In this document: positions 1-8,502 of the stretch, in pieces
Numbering within the stretch: the first letter of the stretch is position 1
How the letters are laid out: the number at the start of each line of letters is the position of its first letter
Assembly: GCF_900302445.1 (NCBI RefSeq)
Contig: NZ_ONZF01000003.1
Coordinates: 310,001 to 374,000, forward strand
Direction of reading: 5' to 3'
Source: Palleronia abyssalis
Lineage (GTDB): Bacteria; Pseudomonadota; Alphaproteobacteria; Rhodobacterales; Rhodobacteraceae
Length of the DNA: 64,000 bases
Notes under the pieces: model-generated
Database searches by the model: none
What the model was told of the DNA's origin: nothing
What the model saw: the letters and a program-made list of their open reading frames with translations, nothing else
Program-made: the position numbers and the translations under genes

Positions 1-2
1 GG

Positions 3-236
3 CGCCTGTCACGTCTGTCCTCGCCCGCGACGCCGTGCCTGACCTTCGTGGGCACCGAAGAGCTGATCGTCGACACCCAGCGCATCACCGAGCGCATGGC
101 GACATGGCGCAACGGAGAACTTCTGTCAGTCGACGGAGGACGCCACGAGTGTCTGATGGAAACGCCCAAGCGGCGCGCCCTGGTCCTCGACGCGATGCGC
201 CGCCACCTTTCGGCACCCGCGCCCGTCGGGTCCTAG
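3..236 (+). CDS. alpha/beta hydrolase (lysophospholipase-like), C-terminal fragment
   Basis: Only the last 77 codons are present; the reading frame is open from the window edge and ends at TAG 234-236. The fragment has the look of the last beta strand and catalytic His loop of a serine hydrolase of the monoacylglycerol lipase/PldB type: a TFVGTEELIVDT segment, where the acid residue would sit, followed by VDGGRHECLMETP with the candidate catalytic His, then a closing helix. It converges on the Anbu gene, and the two stop codons share the four bases CTAG at 233-236. The substrate cannot be told from this piece, and the nucleophile Ser lies outside the window. Confidence 0.7.
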   Translation, partial: RLSRLSSPATPCLTFVGTEELIVDTQRITERMATWRNGELLSVDGGRHECLMETPKRRALVLDAMRRHLSAPAPVGS

Positions 237-949
237 ATCTCGATCTCGGCGAAGGCATCGCGCAACGCCTGCGACCACGCCACGCTCATCGCCTGAAACG
301 TCTCGTCTTCGGCGCTGATCCGGCGGCGTTCGCCAATATCCTGCGTGTCGGTCTTGATGATGCACATATCAAGCGGCATTCCCACGCTGAGGTTCGACCT
401 CAACGTCGAATCCATGGACAGCAGAACGGCTTTCTTCGCGTCCTCGATGGTCGTCTCGGGCGTGACCACTCTGTCGAGGATCGGCTTGCCGTACTTGTGC
501 TCGCCGATCTGCAGATAGGGCGTATCCTCGGTCGCCTCGATGAAGTTCCCCTCGGGATAGATCAGGAACATGCGCGCCGCGCCGCCCCGTCTCTGGCCGG
601 CCACGATCATCGACGCGCGCGCCGACTGTGCCTTGGCGCCCATGCGGTCTGCCACCTGCGCCGAGACCTCGGACAACGTCTCGCCCACGATCTCGGCTAC
701 CTCAAGCATGGTGCCCGCATTCATGATCGACCGCTTGTCCGGATCGGAATTGGCATCGTCCATGCGCGCCAGCGTGGTTTGCGTGACCGACAGCGATCCG
801 GCCGTCAGGATCACGATCGCCCGTTCTCCAGGATCGACGAAGGTAAACATCTTTCGGTAGGTGGAGATATTGTCGACACCCGCATTGGTGCGCGTATCGG
901 ACAACAGGACCAGCCCCGCATCGAGGAGGAGGCCGACGCAGTAAGTCAT
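233..949 (-). CDS. Anbu-type proteasome-like peptidase
   Basis: A 238-residue protein of the ancestral beta-subunit (Anbu) family, related to HslV and 20S beta subunits, expected to be a cytoplasmic self-compartmentalising peptidase. The start at 949 gives MTYCVG, so removal of Met exposes an N-terminal Thr as nucleophile. With that Thr as residue 1, Asp17 (in SDTRTNAGVD) and Lys32 (in YRKMF) fall where the proteasome catalytic Asp and Lys lie. An upstream in-frame Met at 1012 would bury the Thr and is rejected. Its usual partners (transglutaminase, alpha-E, ATP-grasp) lie at 3649-6846 on the same strand, separated by two genes on the opposite strand. No ATPase unfoldase gene is adjacent. Confidence 0.88.
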   Translation of the reverse strand: MTYCVGLLLDAGLVLLSDTRTNAGVDNISTYRKMFTFVDPGERAIVILTAGSLSVTQTTLARMDDANSDPDKRSIMNAGTMLEVAEIVGETLSEVSAQVADRMGAKAQSARASMIVAGQRRGGAARMFLIYPEGNFIEATEDTPYLQIGEHKYGKPILDRVVTPETTIEDAKKAVLLSMDSTLRSNLSVGMPLDMCIIKTDTQDIGERRRISAEDETFQAMSVAWSQALRDAFAEIEI

Positions 950-1102
950 TTTGGTGCCTTCAAAGGTTACTATGGGTAGGTAATGCCCCGTGGATCGTCT
1001 CGCAACGTTCAAATCACCAGATGTTTCCTAACAAATTGTGAGGAACCAGGCCCCGGGAGTGCTCATTGTTTAGGCGTAACAAGTCACAAAAGGAGTCTCG
1101 AT

Positions 1103-1600
1103 ATGAAGACTATTGCAACCAGCGCCATCGCCCTGATCCTTGCCAGCGGCACGGCCTTTGCCGAGAGCCACACGTCCAACGACGAGGCCGACATGAATTC
1201 CGACACCTCCATGTCATCGGGCGACAGCTATTCCAGCGATGACCTGATGGGCATGCAGGGCGACCTGATCCGCTCGCGCGACATCACTGGTGGTAACGTC
1301 TACACGACGAACGCAGCCAATGACGAAGGTTGGGACAGCGAAAACAGCTATACCTCCGTCGGCACCGATTGGAACCAGATCGGTGAGATCGAGGACCTGA
1401 TCCTGACCCAAGACGGCCAGATCCGGGGCATCGTGGCCGAGGTCGGCGGCTTCCTCGACGTGGCCGACAAGCACGTCGTCATCTCGGTCGACGATCTGAA
1501 CCTCGTCGCCGTCGACGATGCCACCTACGCCTACGTCACGCGCTACAGCGAAGAAGAGCTGGAAAGCCGCGAAGGCGTCGACGAAGGCTTCTGGAACTGA
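1103..1600 (+). CDS. secreted PRC-barrel domain protein
   Basis: A 165-residue protein with an N-terminal signal peptide (MKTIATSAIALILASGTAFA, cleavage probably before ESH), a low-complexity Ser/Asp/Met-rich linker (about residues 22-50), and a PRC-barrel-like domain from about residue 60. That domain carries IGEIEDLILTQDGQIRGIVAEVG and a following VVISVDDLNLV strand. The start is set by AAAAGGAG about 8 bases upstream. It is likely periplasmic; PRC-barrel proteins of this secreted type are common in Rhodobacterales but have no settled function. It is divergent from the Anbu gene and closes with a good intrinsic terminator. The longer in-frame start at 983 has no signal peptide and is rejected. 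Confidence 0.8.
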   Translation: MKTIATSAIALILASGTAFAESHTSNDEADMNSDTSMSSGDSYSSDDLMGMQGDLIRSRDITGGNVYTTNAANDEGWDSENSYTSVGTDWNQIGEIEDLILTQDGQIRGIVAEVGGFLDVADKHVVISVDDLNLVAVDDATYAYVTRYSEEELESREGVDEGFWN

Positions 1601-1620
1601 TCCAGTCCGATTGAAGCTAT

Positions 1621-1647
1621 GAAAGGGGTCCCTCGGGGCCCCTTTTT
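1621..1647 (+). terminator. intrinsic terminator after the PRC-barrel gene
   Basis: An AAAGGGGTCCC arm faces GGGGCCCCTTT with one G-U pair, a very short loop and a run of five T. It begins 20 bases after the stop codon and fits rho-independent termination of the PRC-barrel gene. Confidence 0.8.
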
Positions 1648-1781
1648 CATGCGCAGTCGAACTACATTCACCTCGAATCCGGCGTAAAGAACCGCACAGC
1701 GTTCAAGTCCTGCCCCGGTCTGGCCACGAAGTCGGACGAAGACCGGGTTCGAAGAGGACAGAACGGAAGGCGAACAGACCG

Positions 1782-3683
1782 GTGCGTACAGACCACTCGC
1801 GCGCAATGCCCCTGCGCGGCGCAATCCTCAGGCAAACTCTGTTAGCCGTCCCCTGCCTTGCCATCGCGTGGCTTTGCCTGTCGAACCTCGATCTCGACGC
1901 AGCGGCGGCGATCGCGGATCTGGGCGATTTCGGCACCTGGCGGTGGGGCGTGGCCGCGGCGTTCGCCGCGCTCGGGTTCTGGGCCATTGGCCGCTACGAC
2001 CGCGTCCTTCACCGTCATATGGGCACCGCGACGCCGCCCGCCTTAGCCACCCGCGCGGGAATTGCCGCCATCGCAGTCTCGCAGACGACCGGATTCGGCC
2101 TTGTTGTCGGAGCGTTCATCCGCCGTCACCTGATCCCGTCCCTGGGGCTCTGGACGGCCGCACGCCTGTCTTTCTACGTCTCGATCAGTTTTCTCGCCGC
2201 GTGGGCTGTCCTTGCAGCAGCTGCAACCCTGGTCCTGTCGCCAGATTTGCCTGGTTTGCGCCCCCTCTCTGTGCTGATCCTGGCGCTGGCCGCCGCTGCG
2301 ATCCCGGTCATCGCTTGGCGACCGGGTCGCATGGGGCGGTCCATGCCCAGTCTCAGGACGGCCGCGGCCATCCTTCCGTTGGCCGCGGCCGACCTTCTTG
2401 CCGCGGGAATGGTCCTGATCTGCTTCTTGCCCGACGCCCCCGGCACCCAGGTCCTCGCCGCTTTCGTGGTGGCCTATGGGGTCGGCCTGGTCTCGGGCGT
2501 GCCAGGCGGGGTCGGCCCGTTCGAGGCGACGCTGATCGCCCTTTTGCCCGGCGTCGATCCCGCAACCCTGCTCTCGGCCATAGTGGCCTACCGGGTGGTC
2601 TATTTCGCGGGACCGGCAATCCTCGGACTTTTGGTCCTGCTGCAGGGCCCCCGGGCGGCCGAAGCAATTGCCACGGATACGCCTCTATCGCCAACGGACT
2701 GGCGGCTGAACGACCCAGTCCAGGCCGAGGCCGGATTGGCGCGCCAGGGTCACATGGGCCTTCTGTGCACTCCCGAATCCGCGCGGCAGGTCGTGACGCG
2801 CACCGGCCACGGCCTTGTGCATCTGGCCTTCCTCGATCGCGTTCTGCCGGGAACCGTGCCTGATCTGCTGGCCGGATTCGCGACCGCGGCGAAGGAATCA
2901 GGGCGGATCGCCTGCCTCTACCGGATCGACGCGCGACTCGCCGCAGCCGTGCGGAAGACCGGCTGGACGGTGGCCCGCACGGGGGCCGAAGCCATCCTCG
3001 ACCCCACCGGGTGGACGATCGACGGTCCGGCTCGGGCGCAATTGCGGCGCAAGCTGAAGAAAGCGCTCAAGGCCGGCGTGGTCCTGCGCGAGGTCGCCGA
3101 CCTCGGCCCCACCCTGCCCGAGCTTGAGCGGATCGACCGGCACTGGGTCGCAGCCAATTCAGGGGCACGGGGGGTCACGATGGGACGGTTCGACGCCGAA
3201 TACGTTGCTGCCCAACGCCTGTTCACGGCCGAGATCGACGGCCAGGTTCGCGCGTTCGTCAGCTTCCACACGTCGGCGCGGGAATGGGTTCTGGACCTCG
3301 TGCGGCATGACGGCGCGCCGGACGGGACGATGCACGCTCTCGTCGCGCACGCGATCGCTGCCGCCGGGTCGGAAGGATGCCACCGGCTCAGCCTCGCATC
3401 CGTTCCCACGGCCCCGCGCGTCTTGCCCGCCCGCCTGCGATGCATAGCCGAAAGAAAGATGGGCACCGCCGGTCTGCGGCAGTTCAAGACCGCCTTCGCC
3501 CCGGCGTGGGAAGGGCGTTATATCGCCGCCCCCAGTGCCCTGCAACTGGCCATTGTCTGGACGGACCTTGCGCGGGAAATCGCCCGTCCCGCCAAGCAAG
3601 ACGAGGCGCCGACCCGAGCCGCCCCGGCCGGGGCAGTGCCCACCGGGATCACTGTTGCTGCTGTTGCTCGTCCAGCACCCTGA
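1782..3683 (+). CDS. MprF-like phosphatidylglycerol flippase/lysyltransferase-domain protein
   Basis: A 633-residue inner-membrane protein. The N-terminal half (about residues 10-290) is a series of hydrophobic helices of the UPF0104/lysyl-PG flippase type, including the GVPGGVGPFEATLIALLPG loop. The C-terminal half (about 310-600) is a DUF2156 GNAT-like domain with RRKLKKALKAGVVL, a GRFDAEYVA..RLF segment and DLVRHDG. MprF homologues transfer Lys or Ala from aminoacyl-tRNA to phosphatidylglycerol and flip it, lowering membrane charge. At 633 residues it is shorter than the usual 840 or so, with fewer membrane helices. GTG 1782 follows GGAAGG; ATG 1806 is an alternative. Its 3' end overlaps the convergent transglutaminase by 35 bp. 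The amino acid transferred is unknown. Confidence 0.78.
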   Translation: MRTDHSRAMPLRGAILRQTLLAVPCLAIAWLCLSNLDLDAAAAIADLGDFGTWRWGVAAAFAALGFWAIGRYDRVLHRHMGTATPPALATRAGIAAIAVSQTTGFGLVVGAFIRRHLIPSLGLWTAARLSFYVSISFLAAWAVLAAAATLVLSPDLPGLRPLSVLILALAAAAIPVIAWRPGRMGRSMPSLRTAAAILPLAAADLLAAGMVLICFLPDAPGTQVLAAFVVAYGVGLVSGVPGGVGPFEATLIALLPGVDPATLLSAIVAYRVVYFAGPAILGLLVLLQGPRAAEAIATDTPLSPTDWRLNDPVQAEAGLARQGHMGLLCTPESARQVVTRTGHGLVHLAFLDRVLPGTVPDLLAGFATAAKESGRIACLYRIDARLAAAVRKTGWTVARTGAEAILDPTGWTIDGPARAQLRRKLKKALKAGVVLREVADLGPTLPELERIDRHWVAANSGARGVTMGRFDAEYVAAQRLFTAEIDGQVRAFVSFHTSAREWVLDLVRHDGAPDGTMHALVAHAIAAAGSEGCHRLSLASVPTAPRVLPARLRCIAERKMGTAGLRQFKTAFAPAWEGRYIAAPSALQLAIVWTDLAREIARPAKQDEAPTRAAPAGAVPTGITVAAVARPAP

Positions 3684-4473
3684 CATCCACGGACATGTCC
3701 TCGAGGCCCCCGCCCAGGGACCGCCCGCGAATGGGCGCGGCGGCATGGGCGTCGAGGCCCGATCCCAGACGGATATACTTCTCGTCCGGGCAGCATCCGT
3801 TCGCCGCGTCGAATCCGACCCAGCCCAGCCCCTCGACCCAGATTTCGGCCCAGGCATGGCTGGCCTGATGGGTCGTTCCGTCCGACGTGGCATGAAGATA
3901 GCCAACGACATACCGCCCAGGCATCCCGACGGCGCGGGCCACCGCGATGACCGCGTGGGTCTGGTCCTGGCAGACGCCCTTGCCCATCTCCAGCGCCTGG
4001 GTAGCCGTGGTATCGGCTTCGGTCGATCCGGGGGTATAGACGATGGCGCTGGCCACCGCCCGCGACAGAGCATGCGCCCGGGACAGTTCGTCGTCGATCC
4101 CCGAGACGGCATCCTGCGCCAGCTCGCGCAAGTCCTGGTTCAGCCGCGTCATGTTCGACGGCCGCAAATAGGCTTGCGGCGGCACCTTCTCGCGCAGGCC
4201 GCGCACGACCCCGGTCAGGTCGCGGGTCTCGACCTCGCCCGCGATCACGATCGCCAGTTGCGACACGTCCCGGGCCGAGACGGTCTCGATCCAGTCGCCC
4301 GCGCCGTCGCGGAAGGCCGCGCCGCGCTCGACCGCGGTTCCCTCGATCCCGACATTCCAGGCATGGACGTCCTGCCCATCGAACTCGGACGGCCACAGCC
4401 TGAGCGACTGAACCAGACTGCGGATCGGCGCGTCGTAGGTGTATTCCGTGCGGTGCGTCACATGAAGCTTCAT
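3649..4473 (-). CDS. transglutaminase-like protein of the Anbu/ATP-grasp system
   Basis: A 274-residue protein with the bacterial transglutaminase N-terminal beta domain (residues 1-90, HRTEYTYDAPIRSLVQSLRLWP) and a papain-like core carrying Cys168 (GVCQDQTH), His206 (ASHAWAE) and Asp222 (GFDAANG), so the catalytic triad is complete. It would act on peptide or isopeptide bonds. Its ATG overlaps the TGA of the alpha-E gene (TCAT at 4470-4473), showing translational coupling. The protein ends in a short Gln run (EQQQQQ) that lies in the overlap with the convergent MprF-like gene. In other genomes this family travels with ATP-grasp, alpha-E and Anbu genes; the substrate is unknown. Confidence 0.88.
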   Translation of the reverse strand: MKLHVTHRTEYTYDAPIRSLVQSLRLWPSEFDGQDVHAWNVGIEGTAVERGAAFRDGAGDWIETVSARDVSQLAIVIAGEVETRDLTGVVRGLREKVPPQAYLRPSNMTRLNQDLRELAQDAVSGIDDELSRAHALSRAVASAIVYTPGSTEADTTATQALEMGKGVCQDQTHAVIAVARAVGMPGRYVVGYLHATSDGTTHQASHAWAEIWVEGLGWVGFDAANGCCPDEKYIRLGSGLDAHAAAPIRGRSLGGGLEDMSVDVRVLDEQQQQQ

Positions 4474-5426
4474 CGCGCTTCTCCGTTCAGGTAGCTCGTC
4501 GTGATTTCGTGGCCCAACGCGCCCACCTCATTGAGGACCCGCTGCAGGAACGCATGCAGCCCTTCTTCGAAGATGTCCTCGACCGTGACTTCGGACAGCA
4601 TCGCATTGACCGTCCGCGCCCGCGACGTGGCCGACGTCGTTCGGCCATATCCCCGCGACAGGCGTTCCAAATGCTCCATCACGCCGTCCGAGGAAGCGAT
4701 CAATGACCGCGGCGACTGCCGGTTCAGCACCAGGAAATCCACGATCTTGCGCGCGGTCACCTCGCCGCCATAGACCCACGCGAAGGCCCGTTGCGCGTTC
4801 ATGGCATGCAGCACCGTGCGCCACTGATAGTTGTCCAGCCCGGACCCCACCATCGAGACGTTGGGCAGCAGTACGTAATATTTCACATCCACGATCCGCG
4901 CGGTGGAATCCGCCCGCTCGAGATAGTGGCCGATATTCATGAAGTCATAGCCGTCGTTGCGCAGCTGCGTGGCCAGGATCGCGCCCCGGACATGGGCCAT
5001 GTGGCGCAGCGCGAAATCCTTCATGAACGAGGTCGAAAGGGTCGAACGTTCCTGCCGCGCCAACTCGGTCATCTCGGCATGGGCGTCGTTGATCGCCTCC
5101 CACACTTGGGTGGTCAGCGCGGTGCGCACGATCCGGGCGTTCTCGCGCGCCGAATGGATGCAGGCCGCGACCGAGGACGCGTTGTCGCGGTCGAAGAACA
5201 TGTGAGTCTCGACATTGCGCTGCACGGCATCGCGGCCGAACTTGGTGCGGTACGCGTCGCGCGTGCCCGCCGCCTGCAACACCGAATCCCACTCGTTGCG
5301 GTTGCCCCCGCCCGTATCGGGCAGCAGCGCGTTGCGCGCGGCGACCTCCAGCAGGCGGGCGTTTGTCTCGGCGCGCTCCATGTAGCGCGCCATCCAGTAC
5401 AGGTTATCTGCGGTCCGGCTCAGCAT
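4470..5426 (-). CDS. alpha-E domain protein (DUF403)
   Basis: A 318-residue all-helical protein beginning MLSRTADNLYWMARYMERAE, the signature N-terminus of alpha-E/DUF403 proteins. The family always accompanies permuted ATP-grasp ligases and is thought to support peptide synthesis or tagging, without a proven reaction. It sits in the middle of a three-gene operon: 4 bp after the ATP-grasp stop, and overlapping the transglutaminase start by 4 bp. Conserved features visible include the WMARYMERAE segment and repeated Arg/Glu pairs (ERADSTARIVDVKYY). Length is normal for the family. Confidence 0.88.
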   Translation of the reverse strand: MLSRTADNLYWMARYMERAETNARLLEVAARNALLPDTGGGNRNEWDSVLQAAGTRDAYRTKFGRDAVQRNVETHMFFDRDNASSVAACIHSARENARIVRTALTTQVWEAINDAHAEMTELARQERSTLSTSFMKDFALRHMAHVRGAILATQLRNDGYDFMNIGHYLERADSTARIVDVKYYVLLPNVSMVGSGLDNYQWRTVLHAMNAQRAFAWVYGGEVTARKIVDFLVLNRQSPRSLIASSDGVMEHLERLSRGYGRTTSATSRARTVNAMLSEVTVEDIFEEGLHAFLQRVLNEVGALGHEITTSYLNGEAR

Positions 5427-5430
5427 GTCA

Positions 5431-6846
5431 TCAACCCTCCGCCATGACCCAGGTGTCCTTCACGCCGCCGCCCTGCGACGAGTTCACCACCAGCGACCCT
5501 TCCGTCAGCGCAACCCGCGTCAGTCCCCCGGGCACCAGCGTGATGTCCTTGCCGACAAGGCAATAGGGCCTCAAATCCACGTGCCGCGGCGCGAACCCTT
5601 CCTCGACGAAGGTCGGACATGTCGACAGCGCCAGCGTGGGCTGAGCGATGTAGTTCTCGGGGTTATCCTCGATCTTGGTGCGGAACAGCGCGATCTCGTC
5701 CTTGGTGGATTTCGGACCCACCAACATCCCGTAGCCGCCCGATCCGTGGACCTCCTTGACGACCAGCTCGTGCAGGTTCTCCAGCACGTATTTGCACTCG
5801 TCGGACTTGGCGCATTGCCATGTGGGCACGTTCTTCAGGATCGGCTCTTCGCCCAGGTAGAAGCGGATCATGTCGGGCACGAAAGTATAGATCGCCTTGT
5901 CGTCCGCGACCCCCGCCCCGGGGGCCGAACAGATCGTCACCCCGCCCGAGCGGTAGACGTTCATCAACCCCGACACGCCCAGCATAGAGTCCGACCGGAA
6001 GCACAGCGGGTCGAGGAACGCGTCGTCCAGCCGGCGATAGATCACGTCGACGCGCTTTGGCCCTTCGGTCGTGCGCATCCAGACGAAATCGCCTTCCACG
6101 AACAGGTCCGAGCCTTCGACAAGCTCGACCCCCATCATGTCGGCCAGGAACGAATGCTCGTAATAGGCCGAGTTGAAGTGACCTGGCGTCAGCACCACCA
6201 CGCACGGATCTCCGTCGCATTTCTTCGGCGCCACGGAATCGAACGTCCGCTTGAGCTGCATGGGATAGGTCTCGACCGGGGCGATCCGGTTGTTCTGGAA
6301 CAACGTGGGGAACATCCGCATCATGATCTCGCGGTTCTCCAGCATGTAGCTGACCCCCGAGGGCGTGCGGCAGTTGTCCTCCAGCACGAAGAAATCCTCA
6401 GGGCCGGTGCGCACAAGGTCGATGCCCACGATATGGCTGAAGATGCCCTGCGGCGGCGTAAACCCGGTCGCCGCGATCTCGTACGCGTCGTTCTGATAGA
6501 CAAGGTGCGCCGGGATCCGCCCCGCGCGCACGATCTCGCCGCGGTCGTAGACATCCGCGAGGAACGCGTTCAGTGCCCGCGCCCGTTGCTTGATCCCCCG
6601 GTCCAGCCGGTCCCACTCCCGCGCCGAGAACACGCGCGGGAACATGTCGAACGGGATCAGCCGGTCGGGGCTGCCCCCCTCGCCATAGACCGCGAAGGTG
6701 ATCCCGATGCGCCGGAAAAGCGCCTCGGCCTCGGATTGTTTCATGCCCCGAAGATCGACCGGCATGTCGTTGGCCCAGTCTTCGATCCCCGCATAGGGCT
6801 CGCGCACCCGGCCGTCCTGATACATTTCGTTGAAATAGTCTGGCAT
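5431..6846 (-). CDS. circularly permuted ATP-grasp ligase (DUF404/DUF407)
   Basis: A 471-residue protein with the hallmarks of the circularly permuted ATP-grasp family: MPDYFNEMYQDGRVREPYAGI at the start, PQGIFSHIVGIDLVRTG, FFVLEDNCRTPSGVSYMLENR, and a Gly-rich VHGSGGYGMLVGP loop. ATP-grasp enzymes form amide or peptide bonds through an acyl phosphate. Within this family the product is thought to be a short peptide or protein tag, handled by the transglutaminase and Anbu peptidase, but this remains a proposal. It is the first gene of the operon reading down to 3649. The divergent BLUF gene starts 153 bp upstream. Confidence 0.9.
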   Translation of the reverse strand: MPDYFNEMYQDGRVREPYAGIEDWANDMPVDLRGMKQSEAEALFRRIGITFAVYGEGGSPDRLIPFDMFPRVFSAREWDRLDRGIKQRARALNAFLADVYDRGEIVRAGRIPAHLVYQNDAYEIAATGFTPPQGIFSHIVGIDLVRTGPEDFFVLEDNCRTPSGVSYMLENREIMMRMFPTLFQNNRIAPVETYPMQLKRTFDSVAPKKCDGDPCVVVLTPGHFNSAYYEHSFLADMMGVELVEGSDLFVEGDFVWMRTTEGPKRVDVIYRRLDDAFLDPLCFRSDSMLGVSGLMNVYRSGGVTICSAPGAGVADDKAIYTFVPDMIRFYLGEEPILKNVPTWQCAKSDECKYVLENLHELVVKEVHGSGGYGMLVGPKSTKDEIALFRTKIEDNPENYIAQPTLALSTCPTFVEEGFAPRHVDLRPYCLVGKDITLVPGGLTRVALTEGSLVVNSSQGGGVKDTWVMAEG

Positions 6847-6999
6847 ATTGTTGCGGCCTGTCCCTGTTTGTTGCCTCTGAGCTTAGAGGTTGGCTGGCCG
6901 AGATCAACAAATCGCCCGCCGCGCGTTCACTTCGCATTAAGGGTCGGACAGCAGAATGCAAAGCAGCCTGTTGCCCATGCGTTATTTTCGAGCTTCCGA

Positions 7000-7428
7000 A
7001 TGATCCGTCAGATACTCTACCTCAGCGACCCTTGCCCTGACGCCGGCACGCCGGGCGAGGTGCTGGACGGGATTCTGGCCGTATCACGGCGGAACAACCC
7101 GGCGCTGGGCATTACCGGGGCACTGACGATGACGTCGGGGACCTATGTGCAGGTTCTCGAAGGTGACCCCGAAGTCCTCGATCACGTAGTGGCAGAGATC
7201 CGCGACGATCACCGGCATACCGGCCTCGATATCGTATCCGACCGCATGGTCGAATTGCGCGCGTTCAGCCGGTTCGCCATGGCTTTCGCCGATCCGCAGG
7301 AAGCTGCGCGCGACGGGGTCGCCGATCTGGTCCGGCAGCTTCACGATGGCGCGGGCCCCGGTCCGGCAACCGCGCTCATCCGCGCGATGGCCCATCGCGC
7401 GGTCGAAGACGCGACCGCGTCACACTGA
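7000..7428 (+). CDS. BLUF-domain blue-light photoreceptor
   Basis: A 142-residue stand-alone BLUF protein. The flavin-binding residues are readable: Tyr7 (IRQILYLSD), Asn33 in SRRNNPALGITGAL, and Gln51 in TYVQVLEGD, with family-like spacing. A C-terminal tail of about 45 residues follows the RHTGLDIVSDRMVELRAF strand. BLUF proteins bind FAD and signal blue light through Gln rotation; short ones act through partner proteins. The frame is open far upstream, but the BLUF fold begins exactly at MIRQI, so the ATG at 7000 is chosen. The gene ends 50 bp before the DNA-damage exonuclease on the same strand, so it may lead that operon. Confidence 0.88.
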   Translation: MIRQILYLSDPCPDAGTPGEVLDGILAVSRRNNPALGITGALTMTSGTYVQVLEGDPEVLDHVVAEIRDDHRHTGLDIVSDRMVELRAFSRFAMAFADPQEAARDGVADLVRQLHDGAGPGPATALIRAMAHRAVEDATASH

Positions 7429-7478
7429 CGACTTCAGGCGGCATCGACCGTCCGCACGGCCGCCCTACTCTCCGGTTC

Positions 7479-8489
7479 ATGGCCGATCCCGTCCTGACCT
7501 TCACCGACCGCGGCATCTATTGTCCCGCCGCCGATGTCTTCATCGACCCGTGGCGGCCGGTGGACCGCGCACTGATCACCCACGGCCATGCCGACCACGC
7601 GCGGCCCGGCATGGCGCGCTACCTCGCCACCGACGCGGCGGCCCCCGTCATGCGCCACCGGCTGGGCGACGTTGCAATCGAAACGACCCGCTACGGCGAA
7701 CAGCGTCGCATCGGTGACGCTTTGATCAGCTTCCACCCCGCCGGTCACGTGCCCGGAAGCGCCCAGATCCGGGTCGAGGTCGGGGGCGAGGTCTGGGTCG
7801 CCTCGGGCGACTACAAGGTCGAGGATGACGGCCTGTCCGAGCCGTTCGAGCCTGTGCGCTGCCACGCCTTCATCACCGAATGCACCTTTGGCCTGCCGGT
7901 CTTCCGGTGGGACAGCCAGCCCACCGTCGCGGGCCAGATCGACGACTGGTGGCGCCGGAACGCGGCCGACGGGCGTGCGACGATCCTCGGGGCATACGCG
8001 CTGGGCAAGGCGCAGCGTCTTCTATCGGCGATCGATGCCTCCATCGGGCCGATCCTGACCCATGGCGCGGTCGAGAACACGAACGAGGTACTGCGCGCCC
8101 AGGGCATCGCCCTGCCCGACACCATCCGCGTCACCCCGGACCTCGACCCGAAGGACCATCCCGGCGCGCTGATCCTCGCCACGCCCTCTGCCCTCGGCAC
8201 TCCATGGGCGCGCCGCTTCGGCCCCGCCTCGACCGGGTTCGCCTCGGGATGGATGGCGCTGCGGGGGGTGCGCCGCCGTCGCGCCGCCGATCGCGGCTTC
8301 GTCCTGTCCGACCACGCCGACTGGGAGGGGCTGAACACCGCGATCCGCGAGACCGGCGCGACCCGGATCTTCGCCACCCACGGATACACTTCGATCTTCC
8401 GGCGTTGGCTGGACAGCCAGGGCTACGACGCCGCCGTGGTGGAAACCGAGTACGAGGGCGAGAGCGTCGAGACCCAGGACGAGGCATGA
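7479..8489 (+). CDS. ligase-associated DNA damage response exonuclease (metallo-beta-lactamase fold)
   Basis: A 336-residue metallo-beta-lactamase/beta-CASP-like nuclease with the metal motif HGHADH (His35, His37, Asp39, His40), a second cluster around FHPAGHVPGSAQIRVE, and ASGDYK, FITECTFG and LSDHADW motifs. It matches the nuclease family that is co-inherited with bacterial ATP-dependent ligases (the ligase-associated exonuclease, with Mn-dependent DNase activity in homologues). The next gene is that ligase, 133 bp downstream, with a 11-bp repeat array between them. The Lhr-type helicase and metallophosphoesterase that often complete this cluster are not in the window. Role: DNA end trimming before sealing, by family inference. 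Confidence 0.9.
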   Translation: MADPVLTFTDRGIYCPAADVFIDPWRPVDRALITHGHADHARPGMARYLATDAAAPVMRHRLGDVAIETTRYGEQRRIGDALISFHPAGHVPGSAQIRVEVGGEVWVASGDYKVEDDGLSEPFEPVRCHAFITECTFGLPVFRWDSQPTVAGQIDDWWRRNAADGRATILGAYALGKAQRLLSAIDASIGPILTHGAVENTNEVLRAQGIALPDTIRVTPDLDPKDHPGALILATPSALGTPWARRFGPASTGFASGWMALRGVRRRRAADRGFVLSDHADWEGLNTAIRETGATRIFATHGYTSIFRRWLDSQGYDAAVVETEYEGESVETQDEA

Positions 8490-8502
8490 CCGCCCTGCCC
8501 GG

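Noticed and set aside
5425-7428. Long plus-strand frame antisense to the ATP-grasp gene that runs into BLUF
   Set aside because: Only its last 142 codons match a known fold (BLUF). The rest is a GC-rich shadow of the ATP-grasp gene.
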